Below, in pieces: positions 1 to 9,660 of a stretch of DNA of 64,000 bases. Each line of letters starts with the position of its first letter. Position 1 is the first letter of the stretch. The DNA lies in the NCBI RefSeq assembly GCF_014651635.1, contig NZ_BMXG01000015.1, forward strand, positions 1 through 64,000, in the 5' to 3' direction. A program made the translations under genes and the position numbers. The notes below the pieces were generated by a model. The model saw nothing but the letters and a program-made list of their open reading frames with translations, did no database searches and had not been told where the DNA came from. This stretch comes from Cerasicoccus arenae (GTDB taxonomy: Bacteria > Verrucomicrobiota > Verrucomicrobiia > Opitutales > Cerasicoccaceae).

Positions 1-1440
1 GGGGGGGGGGCGGACATTTGGTGGGGGGGCGGGTGGAGCCAGTACTTGAGTGGGAGGCGGCGCTAAGCCTGCGGCTCCGGCTCCACCAAATAAGGAAAAA
101 GCAGTAATCCGCTCCACTGGGCCATCTTCGTCGGCAATGATGTCGCCCATGAGGCTGATTTCATAAATACGCAAGGTTGCCCCGGAGCCCGGATCGGGCA
201 TAAAACGAATGATTAAGAAGCGGCCAGTGAGGTTGGAGAAATCAATGCGGAAGCGTTCAGCACTTCCGTCGACCTTCTGTTCCACAGTGGGGGAGAGTTC
301 ACTGAAAAAGTCACCGGGTAGTGAAATAGTGCTAAAGATGGCGTCTCCTGCGAAATTGACGATAGAACTGAGAGCATCGTCTCCATTTTGAGCGAGTAAG
401 AGTGGCTCCCACTGGCCTCGATTGAAGATCATCGCCATGTCGTCGTCAGCTTTTGTCGTTGAGGAATCGGCCTTTTTGGCGGCATCTTTTTCCTGACGAT
501 CGAGGACATCCTTCACATCGTCGGGCAGTTTATTGACGACATAGAAGTCGAAGTTGCCGGGGCCGGATTCAAACAGCATAGAGACGCTGTTGACTTCTCG
601 CTGATCACTGAGATCGACGATAACGACGTTTTCTTGATCGCTGCTATCGAAGTCGTAGAAGCTCTCTACGTCGTCGTCGATCATGGACATTGCATAATCG
701 GCCTGACCGGAACTGACGTAGCTGACGCGTGAGTCCGCATGGGCGGAGGCATAGTTGAACTTAACGGGCTTGCTTTTGGTTGAGCTGGCGGTGTTGGCGG
801 CAATATTTTCATCTCGTTTCTGTTCGCGCATTCTGACTTCGGCAACCGATAGGTTGCCAAATGCCCCCATGTTGCCAATGACGCCAGCCTGATCGATGAC
901 GAGGTGAGCCATTAGGTAGCGAGCTTGGAAGGGCTTGAATTTCGGGCTAACAACTTGATTGAGACCAAATTTGTCTGCCGGAGCCGCACTTTTCCAACTA
1001 CTGGCGTCAGGAGCCTCGAGGGAGGGCGAATAATAGAGCTGCACGCTTCCTAGAGAGGTGAAGTTCTTGAAATTAAATCGGTTAACCATGAAGGAATCAT
1101 TGAGATCAACGACAAAGCGGTATTCACCTGGCTTAACATCAAACGAGGCGGTGGGGTCATCGGTCATTAAGGAACCCATCGTGTCTGTACTGTCCGCTTC
1201 TTGCCAACTGACGGGACTTAGGAAATTTTCCGACGCATCATAAAGAGTTGCCCCCATGTGCCATCGGGCCAAGTTTTTCTGTTTATCTAAGAGTTCCTCC
1301 TTGCTGACATCGGGCACTTCTAGCAGCGTCAATTCCGATTTATCAGAATTGCTCGTTGAGGTGTCAGCCCATAGCGACAAAGTCACCATCGAAATGAGTC
1401 CGATAGCGAAGCGCTTGTGAAATTTGGTTATACTTCTCAT
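1..1440 (-). CDS. Secreted discoidin-like protein, C-terminus cut by window edge
   Basis: An open frame of 480 codons with no stop runs from an ATG at 1440 off the left edge. It starts MRSITKFHKR, then a hydrophobic stretch ending near SLWADT, which reads as a signal peptide. Two stretches (about residues 95-180 and 235-300) have the beta-strand rhythm of galactose-binding-like (F5/8 type C) domains, for example VVIVDLSDQREVNSVSMLF. A third similar stretch (about 400-445) ends RIYEISLMGD. The last visible 35 residues are Pro/Ala/Gly rich and contain runs of 10 and 7 bases of G on the + strand at 1-10 and 23-29. It is divergent from the exopolysaccharide export genes, so a surface or matrix role is plausible. 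I do not recognise a specific family; the discoidin comparison is inference from pattern only. Confidence 0.75.
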   Translation of the reverse strand, partial: MRSITKFHKRFAIGLISMVTLSLWADTSTSNSDKSELTLLEVPDVSKEELLDKQKNLARWHMGATLYDASENFLSPVSWQEADSTDTMGSLMTDDPTASFDVKPGEYRFVVDLNDSFMVNRFNFKNFTSLGSVQLYYSPSLEAPDASSWKSAAPADKFGLNQVVSPKFKPFQARYLMAHLVIDQAGVIGNMGAFGNLSVAEVRMREQKRDENIAANTASSTKSKPVKFNYASAHADSRVSYVSSGQADYAMSMIDDDVESFYDFDSSDQENVVIVDLSDQREVNSVSMLFESGPGNFDFYVVNKLPDDVKDVLDRQEKDAAKKADSSTTKADDDMAMIFNRGQWEPLLLAQNGDDALSSIVNFAGDAIFSTISLPGDFFSELSPTVEQKVDGSAERFRIDFSNLTGRFLIIRFMPDPGSGATLRIYEISLMGDIIADEDGPVERITAFSLFGGAGAAGLAPPPTQVLAPPAPPPNVRPPP

Positions 1441-1605
1441 CAATTAAACCTCTATAATATATCTATTTTCAGCTAAATTGATAGTAAATTCAGCCGTTCT
1501 CCTCTTTATAATTGGGAGTTTATCGTCAGATTTGTTGATTCTCTTAAAGAAATGTTGCATAGAAAATTTATTCTATCGTAAAGCTTGTCTAGATAAATAT
1601 CTTTT
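1441..1605. promoter_or_regulatory. AT-rich divergent promoter region of the polysaccharide cluster
   Basis: This 165-base gap separates two outward-facing genes and is clearly AT-richer than its surroundings. It contains TATAAT-like boxes at 1453-1458 and 1507-1512, but neither has a convincing -35 box at the right distance, so I do not assign transcription starts. No clear operator palindrome is visible. Confidence 0.3.
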
Positions 1606-2871
1606 ATGAAAATGGGGTGTATGTTTTATTTGAATTGCTGTAAAAGGGCCAGGCGATCATGGGGCTTGTTTGCCCTAGTGTGGCTATGCTTTATCCAGTA
1701 CGCCCATGCTCAGAATGAGAATTTTAAGCTTGGGGGCTTCCTTTTCGACTTAGCAGCGACTCTGGAGGTTATTTACGACGATAACATCAATTACGCAGAA
1801 TACAATCCGCGGTGGGACATTATCATCCAGCCTGGAATCTCGTTAAATGGACGTTATCAGGTCTCAGAATTGAATACACTGAGCGTCAATGTAGGCATTG
1901 GTTACTCTAAGTATCTCCGTACACCGGAATTGGACTCGATTAACAATTTTCTGAATATCAATCCAGATACGGAAATTGCGTTCACTATTTTCATTGATGA
2001 TGTAACAATCGAGTTTTATGACCGATTGGCCTATAGTGTCGATGCCTCGGACGCCTTTGGGCTAAATGGAGCAGTGGTTTCCTCCAACCCTCTTGACTAT
2101 GGAAGATTCACGAATATCGCAGGTGTAGATGTTGATTGGGATCTCAACGATATTGTTCTGTTCGCTGGTTTCAGTAGAATGGACATCATTCCTACTTCTT
2201 CAACTTTTGACTACACACGTCGCCACGATTATAGCTTGGTTGGCGGCCCTCGTTTTCTCGTGGCCGATAACTTGACACTGGGCGTTACCGCGACTGGATC
2301 ACGCAATATCTACGATGAGAATGTTAATAACAACAGCTGGAGTTGGTCGGCTGGCCCGATGGCGATTTGGCAGGCTTCGGAGAATCTCAGTTTTTCAGGC
2401 AATATTGCATATCAGGAATTTTACTTCGACGACACAGGATCGATCAATGATTCTAGCCAGCCGAGTGGTTTGGTTGGCGCTGCCGCGGTTAGCCATCGGT
2501 GGTCCAGTGTATTTGAGCACTCCTTGTCGGCAGCGCACAGTTTTAATTTCGGTTACCTCTCCAACGTCGATTCTGTCTTTTCACTCACGTATGCATTTAA
2601 CTGGCGTATGAACAGTAAGATTAGTCCACGAGGGCAGGCTTATTGGGAATTGGGCTCAGATTCCGGTGGTTCTGGCTTCAACGCACTCGGTTTCCCGGTA
2701 TCAACTGCGGAAAATTATAGTCGCTATGGCATCGGTGTTGGCATAGATTACCGATTATCCACAAAAATCACAACCAGCTTGGATTATGCCTTTACCCATA
2801 AAAAATCCAACTTGTTTAACCGGTCCTATTACCAGAACCAGGTCACTCTTGGTCTGCGTTATGATTTTTAG
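1606..2871 (+). CDS. Outer-membrane beta-barrel of the polysaccharide export cluster (BBP2_2-like)
   Basis: The 421-residue product has an N-terminal signal peptide (hydrophobic core about residues 18-34, cleavage likely after AHA). The rest alternates polar and aromatic residues as in a beta-barrel and ends in the sequence RYDF with a terminal phenylalanine, typical of outer-membrane proteins. The opening strand motif EVIYDDNINYAE resembles barrel porins of the BBP2_2 type that accompany capsule and exopolysaccharide loci. The stop overlaps the start of the Wza-like gene by 11 bases, so the two are probably translationally coupled. Its likely job is a pore or scaffold for polymer exit; this is inferred from context. 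ATGs at 1606, 1612 and 1621 are all possible starts. Confidence 0.75.
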   Translation: MKMGCMFYLNCCKRARRSWGLFALVWLCFIQYAHAQNENFKLGGFLFDLAATLEVIYDDNINYAEYNPRWDIIIQPGISLNGRYQVSELNTLSVNVGIGYSKYLRTPELDSINNFLNINPDTEIAFTIFIDDVTIEFYDRLAYSVDASDAFGLNGAVVSSNPLDYGRFTNIAGVDVDWDLNDIVLFAGFSRMDIIPTSSTFDYTRRHDYSLVGGPRFLVADNLTLGVTATGSRNIYDENVNNNSWSWSAGPMAIWQASENLSFSGNIAYQEFYFDDTGSINDSSQPSGLVGAAAVSHRWSSVFEHSLSAAHSFNFGYLSNVDSVFSLTYAFNWRMNSKISPRGQAYWELGSDSGGSGFNALGFPVSTAENYSRYGIGVGIDYRLSTKITTSLDYAFTHKKSNLFNRSYYQNQVTLGLRYDF

Positions 2872-3871
2872 GTTGCTGGTGATTTTTGCGTTGGTGGGAT
2901 TGCCCACGGGTTTTGCGCAACCGGAGACTTTGCCCACCGCTCCGGGGACTAATATTGTGGGGACTAATAATGCGGGGAGTCCTGTCGCTGAGCCAGTCCC
3001 GGACGCTTATCTGCCACCCGCCCCGCCGATCGATCAAAATGATTCGCATGATGCGATGACTTTGCTGGACAATAAAAAGCAGATTAAAGTTGGCGATCAG
3101 CTGGAATATATGGTGGTTGAAGACCGTGAGCCTCCAGAGGTGCTTTTAGTGGATGAAGATGGACAAATCGAAATCCCGCTTTTAGGCAAAATGCCAGCAG
3201 ACAGCCACACTGCCCAAGATCTTGCGTTCACAATCAGCGAAGCGCTCAAAAAGGAACATTACTATCAGGCGACGGTGTTGATATCAGAGCATCAGGCGGC
3301 AAATCGACGAGGCATCGTGCTTGTGATGGGTGAAGTCCAGCGGGAAGGCGTCGTTGAAATCCCTTCGGGGGACATTCTTCGTGTGAGTGACGCGATCATG
3401 CGTGCTGGTGGGTTTAATCTCTATGCTGACCCAACGCGGGTTTCAATGATTCGCCCAAATGCGCAGAATCCAGAATCATCGCAGCGTTTTGACATTAATG
3501 TGGGCCAAATTTTGGAAACCGGTCGTCTGGATCAAGATTTGATTCTTCGAGCCAATGACCGGATTTTTGTTGGACGCCGTGGTGATTCTAGCGGTCAGTA
3601 TACACTGAGCGGTGCTGTGCGCTCGCCAGGCGTTTACCCAATTTCAATTGGTCAAAAAATTACACTTAGCGAGGCGATTTTGATCTCTGGTGGTTTCACG
3701 GAATTTGGCGACGGTAGCGATGTTACGCTCATGCGCTATGGCGAAGATGGATCGCGTACCGAGCGGGAAATCAATGTAAACGAGATATTGGAAAAGGGAC
3801 GGCAGGACAACGATGTGCTGCTGCAACCCGGAGACCGAATAATCGTGGACGAAAAGTGGGTCACTTTCTAA
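2861..3871 (+). CDS. Polysaccharide export protein (Wza-like, poly_export plus two SLBB domains)
   Basis: I start the gene at the ATG at 2861, which overlaps the previous stop and gives a clean signal peptide (MIFRLLVIFALVGLPTGFAQ); the frame is open further upstream to 2786. The 336-residue product has a poly_export domain at about residues 65-150 (IKVGDQLEYMVVEDREPPEV). Two SLBB domains follow, one at about 165-215 (VLVMGEVQREGVVEIPSG) and one at about 250-330 (YTLSGAVRSPGVYPISIGQ). In this family the protein forms the outer-membrane translocon for capsule or exopolysaccharide. No lipobox cysteine is visible at the signal cleavage site, unlike E. coli Wza. It lies 3 bases from the co-polymerase/kinase gene. 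Confidence 0.9.
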   Translation: MIFRLLVIFALVGLPTGFAQPETLPTAPGTNIVGTNNAGSPVAEPVPDAYLPPAPPIDQNDSHDAMTLLDNKKQIKVGDQLEYMVVEDREPPEVLLVDEDGQIEIPLLGKMPADSHTAQDLAFTISEALKKEHYYQATVLISEHQAANRRGIVLVMGEVQREGVVEIPSGDILRVSDAIMRAGGFNLYADPTRVSMIRPNAQNPESSQRFDINVGQILETGRLDQDLILRANDRIFVGRRGDSSGQYTLSGAVRSPGVYPISIGQKITLSEAILISGGFTEFGDGSDVTLMRYGEDGSRTEREINVNEILEKGRQDNDVLLQPGDRIIVDEKWVTF

Positions 3872-3874
3872 ATT

Positions 3875-5971
3875 ATGGCGCAGAGCGGATTTAATGACCA
3901 AGATAAAGATTTCGAATGGTCGGAGATGCTCCGTTCATTCTATTTTCGTGGCCGCCTGGTGCTTGCGCGGCTCTGGTGGGTGATCGTGCTTTGTTTGGCC
4001 ATTGGTATCAGTATTCAGTGGTTCAAGCAGTCTCAGCGGAAGCCGGTTTACCAGTCCAACGCGCAGATGGTCATTGACGGTCAAGTGACGATTCCCGAGG
4101 GCGCGCGTTATCAGGAAGTCTTCCTCAATTTCTTTGGTACCCAGATCAAGCTGATGAATAGTCAGCAAGTCAAAGAACGTGCGGAGCAGCGAGTGGCGGC
4201 GCTTCACCCGGAGCTTAAGCCCGTCTATGTGCATGTTAGCGTTTTACAGTCTGTCGACGCCAGTGCATTCGATCTCTCGGCAGTTGGCGAAGAACCTAAA
4301 TATGTCAGCGCTTATTTGGATGCGGTCATGCATGAATTCCTCGCTTATAAGGAAGAGCGCCGTAATCAGACCACAGAAAAATTCTTCCTGACGATCATGG
4401 AGAAAGTCCTCGAAAAACAAGCTGAGATTGAGGATTTGGAAGAACAGAAACTGAATTTTCAGCGGTCCAACAATATCGTCTTTATCACGGAGCAGGGGAA
4501 CAATGCGGGTTCCTATTTGGCTGAGTTGAACAATCAGCGGGCTGGTTTGCGGACGGAGATCCGGATTCTCAATTCCATGGGACATGAGAAGGATACGAAT
4601 CTCGATGCACTCACTGAATCGAAACTTAGTTCACTGGACAATGGCTACGAGCGGGCCAAACGCCAAGTCGAGCAATTGCGTGCTGAGCGTGACGAGTTCG
4701 CAATCTACATGAAGCCCGCGCACCCGAAAATCCGCCGGCTTAATCAGGAGATCGAGCGTCAGGCGAATTTGCTTAACATTTTTCGCCGCCAGACTCTTGG
4801 TCAGCTAGAAGACCGCCGTAAGCAGTTGGAGGCGGAATTAGTGAATCTTGACGCCATTATTGCCGATTGGGAAATCAAGGCGCTGAAATTTAGCACGCTG
4901 CTTGCTGAATTTGGTCGGCTGAATTCACGGCTGGAAAGCGCCAAGGCTGTCCACGCACGGTTGTTGGCCTCCATCGATTCGATCGATATTACGCAAAATA
5001 CTCACCAGGAAACGATTTCGATTCTGGAGTATGCCAGTGTGGCGTATCCGGTTGTCATGGATAAGAACAAGCAAATTGCTCTTGGTGCGCTGATGGGCCT
5101 CATGATGGGTTCCGGCATTTTGGCAATGGTCTCCATGCTGGATACGCGAATCGTGTCTGCCGAGGATATCGGTGCACGCTATACGCCGCCAGTTCTGGGA
5201 GTCATCCCTCTACAACAGCAAAAGAAAGGGGCGCGGTTGCAACTCCTCCAGCCAGGTGATGATCGGGTAATGTTTGCGGAATCGTGCCGCAATATTCGTT
5301 CTTCGCTGCTGTTTATGGATTTAGATGGCAAGCGCCCTCAGATGATCGTGCTTACCAGCTCAGTGCCTGCTGAGGGGAAATCGACCTTGGCAAGTAACTT
5401 GGGCATCACGCTCGCATTTGCTCAGTCCAGAACCCTATTGGTCGATGCGGATTTGCGCCGCGGACGCATTCATACAGAATTCGATATTACGGTAACTCCT
5501 GGGCTAGCCGAATTAATCGAAGATCCGTCACTGACGCTGGAAGATGTCACCATCCAGACTGAAACAGAGAATCTGCATGTCATTCCATGTGGGGATTATC
5601 CTGAGCGCCCAGGCGAACTGTTGCTGAGTAAGCGCTTCGAAGAGCTTCTCGCGCTCATGCGTTCGAGATATGATTATGTGATCTTCGACTGCCCGCCTGT
5701 GTTGGCGACAGATGACACCCCGAGCTTCGCGACCAAGGCCGACGCAGTAATTTTCATGGTGCGGTCTAATTATACCCGCTCTGGCCAGATTAAATCCTCT
5801 CTGGACATCTTAGAGCTGCGCGGTGTGCAAGTAGACGGATTTGTGCTGAACTTCGTGGATACTCGTCAGCCTAGTCATTATTACTACTACAACCGCTACA
5901 ACGATTATTACAACTACCGCGCCAAGAAGAAGGATCCTGTAAAGGATAAAGCAAAATTCTCAGCTTCCTGA
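3875..5971 (+). CDS. Polysaccharide co-polymerase with tyrosine autokinase (Wzc-like)
   Basis: The 698-residue inner-membrane protein has two membrane segments (about residues 29-47 and 405-425). They flank a long periplasmic Wzz-type region with coiled-coil stretches (about 165-360). The cytoplasmic BY-kinase domain shows Walker A (SVPAEGKST, about 498-506), Walker A' (LLVDADLRRG, about 520) and Walker B (YVIFDCPP, about 602). The C-terminal tail carries eight tyrosines within 15 residues, the usual autophosphorylation cluster. In this family, phosphorylation cycles control chain length and export. It follows the Wza-like gene by 3 bases. Fusion of the co-polymerase and kinase halves is the Gram-negative arrangement. 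Confidence 0.93.
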   Translation: MAQSGFNDQDKDFEWSEMLRSFYFRGRLVLARLWWVIVLCLAIGISIQWFKQSQRKPVYQSNAQMVIDGQVTIPEGARYQEVFLNFFGTQIKLMNSQQVKERAEQRVAALHPELKPVYVHVSVLQSVDASAFDLSAVGEEPKYVSAYLDAVMHEFLAYKEERRNQTTEKFFLTIMEKVLEKQAEIEDLEEQKLNFQRSNNIVFITEQGNNAGSYLAELNNQRAGLRTEIRILNSMGHEKDTNLDALTESKLSSLDNGYERAKRQVEQLRAERDEFAIYMKPAHPKIRRLNQEIERQANLLNIFRRQTLGQLEDRRKQLEAELVNLDAIIADWEIKALKFSTLLAEFGRLNSRLESAKAVHARLLASIDSIDITQNTHQETISILEYASVAYPVVMDKNKQIALGALMGLMMGSGILAMVSMLDTRIVSAEDIGARYTPPVLGVIPLQQQKKGARLQLLQPGDDRVMFAESCRNIRSSLLFMDLDGKRPQMIVLTSSVPAEGKSTLASNLGITLAFAQSRTLLVDADLRRGRIHTEFDITVTPGLAELIEDPSLTLEDVTIQTETENLHVIPCGDYPERPGELLLSKRFEELLALMRSRYDYVIFDCPPVLATDDTPSFATKADAVIFMVRSNYTRSGQIKSSLDILELRGVQVDGFVLNFVDTRQPSHYYYYNRYNDYYNYRAKKKDPVKDKAKFSAS

Positions 5972-6028
5972 TTCATTATATAAGTTTGTGTTGCCAATAG
6001 CGACTGGCCCTTAAAGCTGGCAAATTTT

Positions 6029-8584
6029 ATGGAAGATAAACCGGGCAGTCGACCATACGCCGATATTCATATTGGCGTTGTTATGGAATCGAGTCGCAAA
6101 AAGGAGATTGAATCTCCATTGCCGACCAGCCCAACTCATCTGGTTCATTTCTTGGTGGTCATTGGCCTGATTGGGCTGGTGTTGCTCAGTGGTGGTAAAT
6201 TCCTCTGGGTTAAAGGTCTGTTTGTGGGGATCATTGGGTTGCTGTTGATTCTGCGGCCTCCTCAATCGACGCTAGACCCTAAGCTAGACTGGACGGTTAT
6301 GATCTTACTGGTCATTGCCAGCTTTGCCTTTATTCCTGCTGGATACTTGGATTTTCTTCCAAGTATGTTTTTTGGGCGTTCTGGCTGGTGGAAATCCATT
6401 AGCGGATCAGGGGTAGAACTGCCCGTTACGGTTTCGCCACAGCCGTTGAAGTCGTTGGAACATTTAGTTCTATTGGTGGCAGGTTTATCTTACCTGTATC
6501 TGCTGATTAATTCGCGTTTTCGACTGGATGATCGTTGGCGTTTGCTCCAATGCTTTGTTCTGCTAGGTGGATTATTGGCAGGTTTGGTGGTCGTCGGGAA
6601 TCTATCTGGTACGCAGTATTTTGATACGGACCGAGCCGCTAGTTTCAGCTTTTTTGATAACCGGAACCAAACATCGATCCTCTTGGTGACGATTGGCATC
6701 GTGGCGCTGGGGATGACGTTCTTTGGGGCAACGAAGCATTGGATTTGGGCAGTATTATCAGGCCTCGCGTTTCTGTTGTGCGCATTGGCGATATCAATGA
6801 GCCTATCTCGGGCTGGCCTCCTACTTTTTGTGTTGGGTTGCGGGGTATGGATAATCCTTCGTTTTACCGTTCTCGGTGGTAAGGGGGCCCTTCGGGTGGT
6901 GGTGCCGCTGGTTGCACTGAGCTTCAGCTTGATGCTGATAACTGGGCAGGAGACCTTATCGCGCTTCAGTGATTGGCTCGGTTCTGAAGAGAGCATGTTC
7001 GACGATTTTCGCTGGGTTGTTTACCGGGACACTGTTTCCCTGATTGCGGAGCAGCCAGCAACTGGAGTCGGGCTAGGTAATTTTGCTGCTGTTTTTCCAC
7101 ATTATCGGGATCAGTCCCTTTCGCCTCAGCCGATTATTCATCCGGAAAGTGACTGGATGTGGATTGCCGCCGAGATGGGAGCGCCCGGTTTCTCGATCAT
7201 GGCCACATTGGTATTCTACCTGTTTTGGATGGCTTTTCCCCTTGGAACGGATCGTTTAGCCTTGGTGCGAATGGCCGCCTTGATCGCGGTCTCGGTCTTC
7301 CTGTTACATACATTTTTCGACGTGTCTGGTCATCAACTGGGTGTGGTGCTGATTGCCATTTGGTTGTTTCGGATGGCGATGCCGCATCTCAAAAACGATT
7401 ATCCATGTAAATTTCCAACTTGGTCGTGGCAAGCTGCTGGTGGCTTACTGATCCTCGCTGGGGGGCTCTGGATAACGGCTGATACGACCGGCCTGATGTT
7501 GCATTCTTCGATTGTGAAGCAGGAAATCCCGGTCCGCGTTGCCGAAGCGCTTGAGGTTGGAAAAAGTGAGACAATTGCCGACGATATTGAAACTGGTCTG
7601 ATTTTCCTGCCGATGGATTGGGAGCTTTACCTGCAGCGTGGTCAGGCACGTTTGTACATCGAGAACAACACCAACGGTGCTCGCCAAGACTTTCAGCGCG
7701 CACGTGCGATTGAGCCTGTGCTGGTTGCCCCAGCGCTTTATGAGGGCCAGGTGTGGTTGCCGCGAAGCACACACTACGCATACGAAGCATGGGCAGATGC
7801 ACTAACGCGCCAATCGGAGAACCCCGGTGAGCTACACCACCGCATTATTTTGGAATCGACCAAGAATCCCCGCTTTGCCCGGGATTTGGACAGACTCAGT
7901 CAGATTACGCCTGAATTTCGTAAAAACTACCTAGCATCGCTCAAAAAGGAAGACTTTCTACGGGCGCTCAGCGAAGACTTACGCCGTGATCCTCAGTTAA
8001 CTGGGTTTACCCCTGAACAGCGCGAACGCATCATGAAAATCTGGCTGGAACGAGGTGATTCCGGTCGTCTAATCCGTTTTCTTGAGGAGAACCCCGACGC
8101 TGCGCCGAATTCTTGGTATTACCGGGCCAACGCATTGGCCCGCATGGGTAACTATCCCGCAGCGATTCAGCTTGCCCAAGAGTATGCGCCGATTCCACAG
8201 ATTCCCGCAATGGAGTCGCTGATGTTGCGCGATATACGCGAACAACGGGCACTTTTTGCATCGCGGACCACTGATGTCGTGCGCGGTGGAATTCTTCTGC
8301 AGACTCAACTGAACAATCAGGATACCGAAGGTGCGCGTTGGACGATCGAGCAACTGCTGAAGCTTAAGAATCCGCCGCCCTATGTCTATTATTGGCAGGG
8401 TGAACTTAGCCGCCTCGACAATAATTACGCTGATGCTTGGAGCGGGTGGAAACAATATCTGAAGGAAGTCGTGGAGCGCAAAATTGAGCTGAAGACGACA
8501 CAAGCTGAAATGTTTGATGGGATTAAGGATACCGGCGATAATCCCTTGCTTTGGGAACTCGTGGAGCCTTTCCAGCGGAAGTAG
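6029..8584 (+). CDS. O-antigen ligase/Wzy-like polymerase fused to a C-terminal TPR-like domain
   Basis: The 851-residue protein has about 12 predicted membrane segments in residues 30-480. It carries the Wzy_C signature region: FDNRNQTS, then SRAGLLLFVLG, then GVGLGNFAAVF followed by HPESDWMWIAAEMGAPG. In this superfamily the large loop with these residues polymerises repeat units or ligates glycan. Residues about 510-851 are soluble and read as TPR-like helix pairs, for example YYRANALARMGNYPAAIQLA. That may make the periplasmic half a docking or chain-handling platform. The gene is 57 bases after the kinase gene. A second in-frame ATG at 6083 is possible; neither has a strong Shine-Dalgarno. 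Whether it acts as polymerase or ligase cannot be told from sequence alone. Confidence 0.85.
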   Translation: MEDKPGSRPYADIHIGVVMESSRKKEIESPLPTSPTHLVHFLVVIGLIGLVLLSGGKFLWVKGLFVGIIGLLLILRPPQSTLDPKLDWTVMILLVIASFAFIPAGYLDFLPSMFFGRSGWWKSISGSGVELPVTVSPQPLKSLEHLVLLVAGLSYLYLLINSRFRLDDRWRLLQCFVLLGGLLAGLVVVGNLSGTQYFDTDRAASFSFFDNRNQTSILLVTIGIVALGMTFFGATKHWIWAVLSGLAFLLCALAISMSLSRAGLLLFVLGCGVWIILRFTVLGGKGALRVVVPLVALSFSLMLITGQETLSRFSDWLGSEESMFDDFRWVVYRDTVSLIAEQPATGVGLGNFAAVFPHYRDQSLSPQPIIHPESDWMWIAAEMGAPGFSIMATLVFYLFWMAFPLGTDRLALVRMAALIAVSVFLLHTFFDVSGHQLGVVLIAIWLFRMAMPHLKNDYPCKFPTWSWQAAGGLLILAGGLWITADTTGLMLHSSIVKQEIPVRVAEALEVGKSETIADDIETGLIFLPMDWELYLQRGQARLYIENNTNGARQDFQRARAIEPVLVAPALYEGQVWLPRSTHYAYEAWADALTRQSENPGELHHRIILESTKNPRFARDLDRLSQITPEFRKNYLASLKKEDFLRALSEDLRRDPQLTGFTPEQRERIMKIWLERGDSGRLIRFLEENPDAAPNSWYYRANALARMGNYPAAIQLAQEYAPIPQIPAMESLMLRDIREQRALFASRTTDVVRGGILLQTQLNNQDTEGARWTIEQLLKLKNPPPYVYYWQGELSRLDNNYADAWSGWKQYLKEVVERKIELKTTQAEMFDGIKDTGDNPLLWELVEPFQRK

Positions 8585-8586
8585 AA

Positions 8587-8605
8587 CTCCCCAAGAAGGG
8601 GGGAG
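8587..8605 (+). other. Short GC stem-loop after the polymerase gene
   Basis: CTCCCC (8587-8592) pairs with GGGGAG (8600-8605) directly after the stop at 8584. No T-run follows, so it is more likely an RNA-stabilising or weak attenuating hairpin than a terminator. Confidence 0.35.
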
Positions 8606-8659
8606 ATTATCGACGTTATCAGGATTGCTAAAACGAAAAAAAACCGATTTGCTGCGCGC

Positions 8660-9553
8660 ATGTTAATACAAAAACCTCTCATTGTTTCTGCTCTTCTCAC
8701 TCTCACCCTAAGCAGCCTTTATGCGCAGAACCTGCAGCCTGCAGGGGACGTGGCATCAGCGCCGCCAGATGAGAAGTTTGCGGTCAACACGGAAGCATGG
8801 GACAGCTTTATCAGTTTCAATGGAGCGCGGATCATGGGTGACCCGGCAGACCATATGTTTGTGCCGAGTGCCAGTTATTACACATCGTATACTTCTGTGG
8901 GTAAGCGTTTGTCCAAGAGCACAATTGTGCCCAGCTTTTCAACCAGCGGCCCACTCTTTGGCGGTGACGGCTATTTGACACTATCAGGCGTGTTGCCGTT
9001 TGATGGAGATGATACTTACCAGTTCAACACACTTGGCGGCTGGAAATATCGCTTATTGGAATACCTCGACATTGATGTCGGCGGTGGTTTGGCCCTTTAT
9101 GATCAGAATAGCTTTGGTGCCGGCCAGCCCAGCCAACTTGGTTCTTACTATCGCAGTGCTTTTTTCTTTGGTATCATTGGTCGGCTTCCGCTGAACCCTG
9201 CGGCATATGTCACTTATGACTCCCAACTGGAGCAGGTTCAGGCTATCGTCGGTGTTTCGGAAACATGGAAGCTTGCAGAGGAGTGGACTCTTTTCGCAGA
9301 AGCTCGTCTTGGTCAGCTTAGTTCGCAGTCTTACCTTGGTGACAGTAAGTCGCCGGTTAGTGGCAAATGGCGCAATGGTTACACCTATTGGTTGACCACG
9401 GCCGAGATTTCCTGGACGCCGATCAAGAACGGCACGATTGCCGCAGGTATTGGCTACACCGGCAATAACGATGGCACAAGGGGCATCGAGAACATTGATC
9501 TAGGCCCCGAAAACACTGTTTACGGGAAGTTTAGTATCGCCTACAGCTTCTAG
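8660..9553 (+). CDS. Secreted protein, probable outer-membrane beta-barrel, function unknown
   Basis: The 297-residue product begins with a clear signal peptide (MLIQKPLIVSALLTLTLSSL, cleavage near YAQ). It continues with alternating aromatic and polar strands, for example LSGVLPFDGDDTYQFN and WKLAEEWTLFAEARLGQL, and ends in KFSIAYSF with a terminal Phe. That pattern fits an outer-membrane barrel of roughly 10-12 strands. It closes the exopolysaccharide cluster and is followed by a strong terminator. I recognise no specific family. A role in surface polymer display or as a porin is inference from location. Confidence 0.65.
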   Translation: MLIQKPLIVSALLTLTLSSLYAQNLQPAGDVASAPPDEKFAVNTEAWDSFISFNGARIMGDPADHMFVPSASYYTSYTSVGKRLSKSTIVPSFSTSGPLFGGDGYLTLSGVLPFDGDDTYQFNTLGGWKYRLLEYLDIDVGGGLALYDQNSFGAGQPSQLGSYYRSAFFFGIIGRLPLNPAAYVTYDSQLEQVQAIVGVSETWKLAEEWTLFAEARLGQLSSQSYLGDSKSPVSGKWRNGYTYWLTTAEISWTPIKNGTIAAGIGYTGNNDGTRGIENIDLGPENTVYGKFSIAYSF

Positions 9554-9576
9554 CCCTAGGTGTATATTTTCATCTT

Positions 9577-9618
9577 ATTGCCGGACTTTGCATGATTGCG
9601 AGGGCCGGCAATTTTTTT
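9577..9618 (+). terminator. Rho-independent terminator of the exopolysaccharide cluster
   Basis: ATTGCCGG (9577-9584) pairs perfectly with CCGGCAAT (9605-9612), and a run of T follows at 9612-9618. It sits 24 bases after the stop at 9553 and in front of a convergent gene. Confidence 0.85.
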
Positions 9619-9660
9619 CCAAAGGTCAACAATTAAGGTAGCTTGGATTTGACCACGCTC

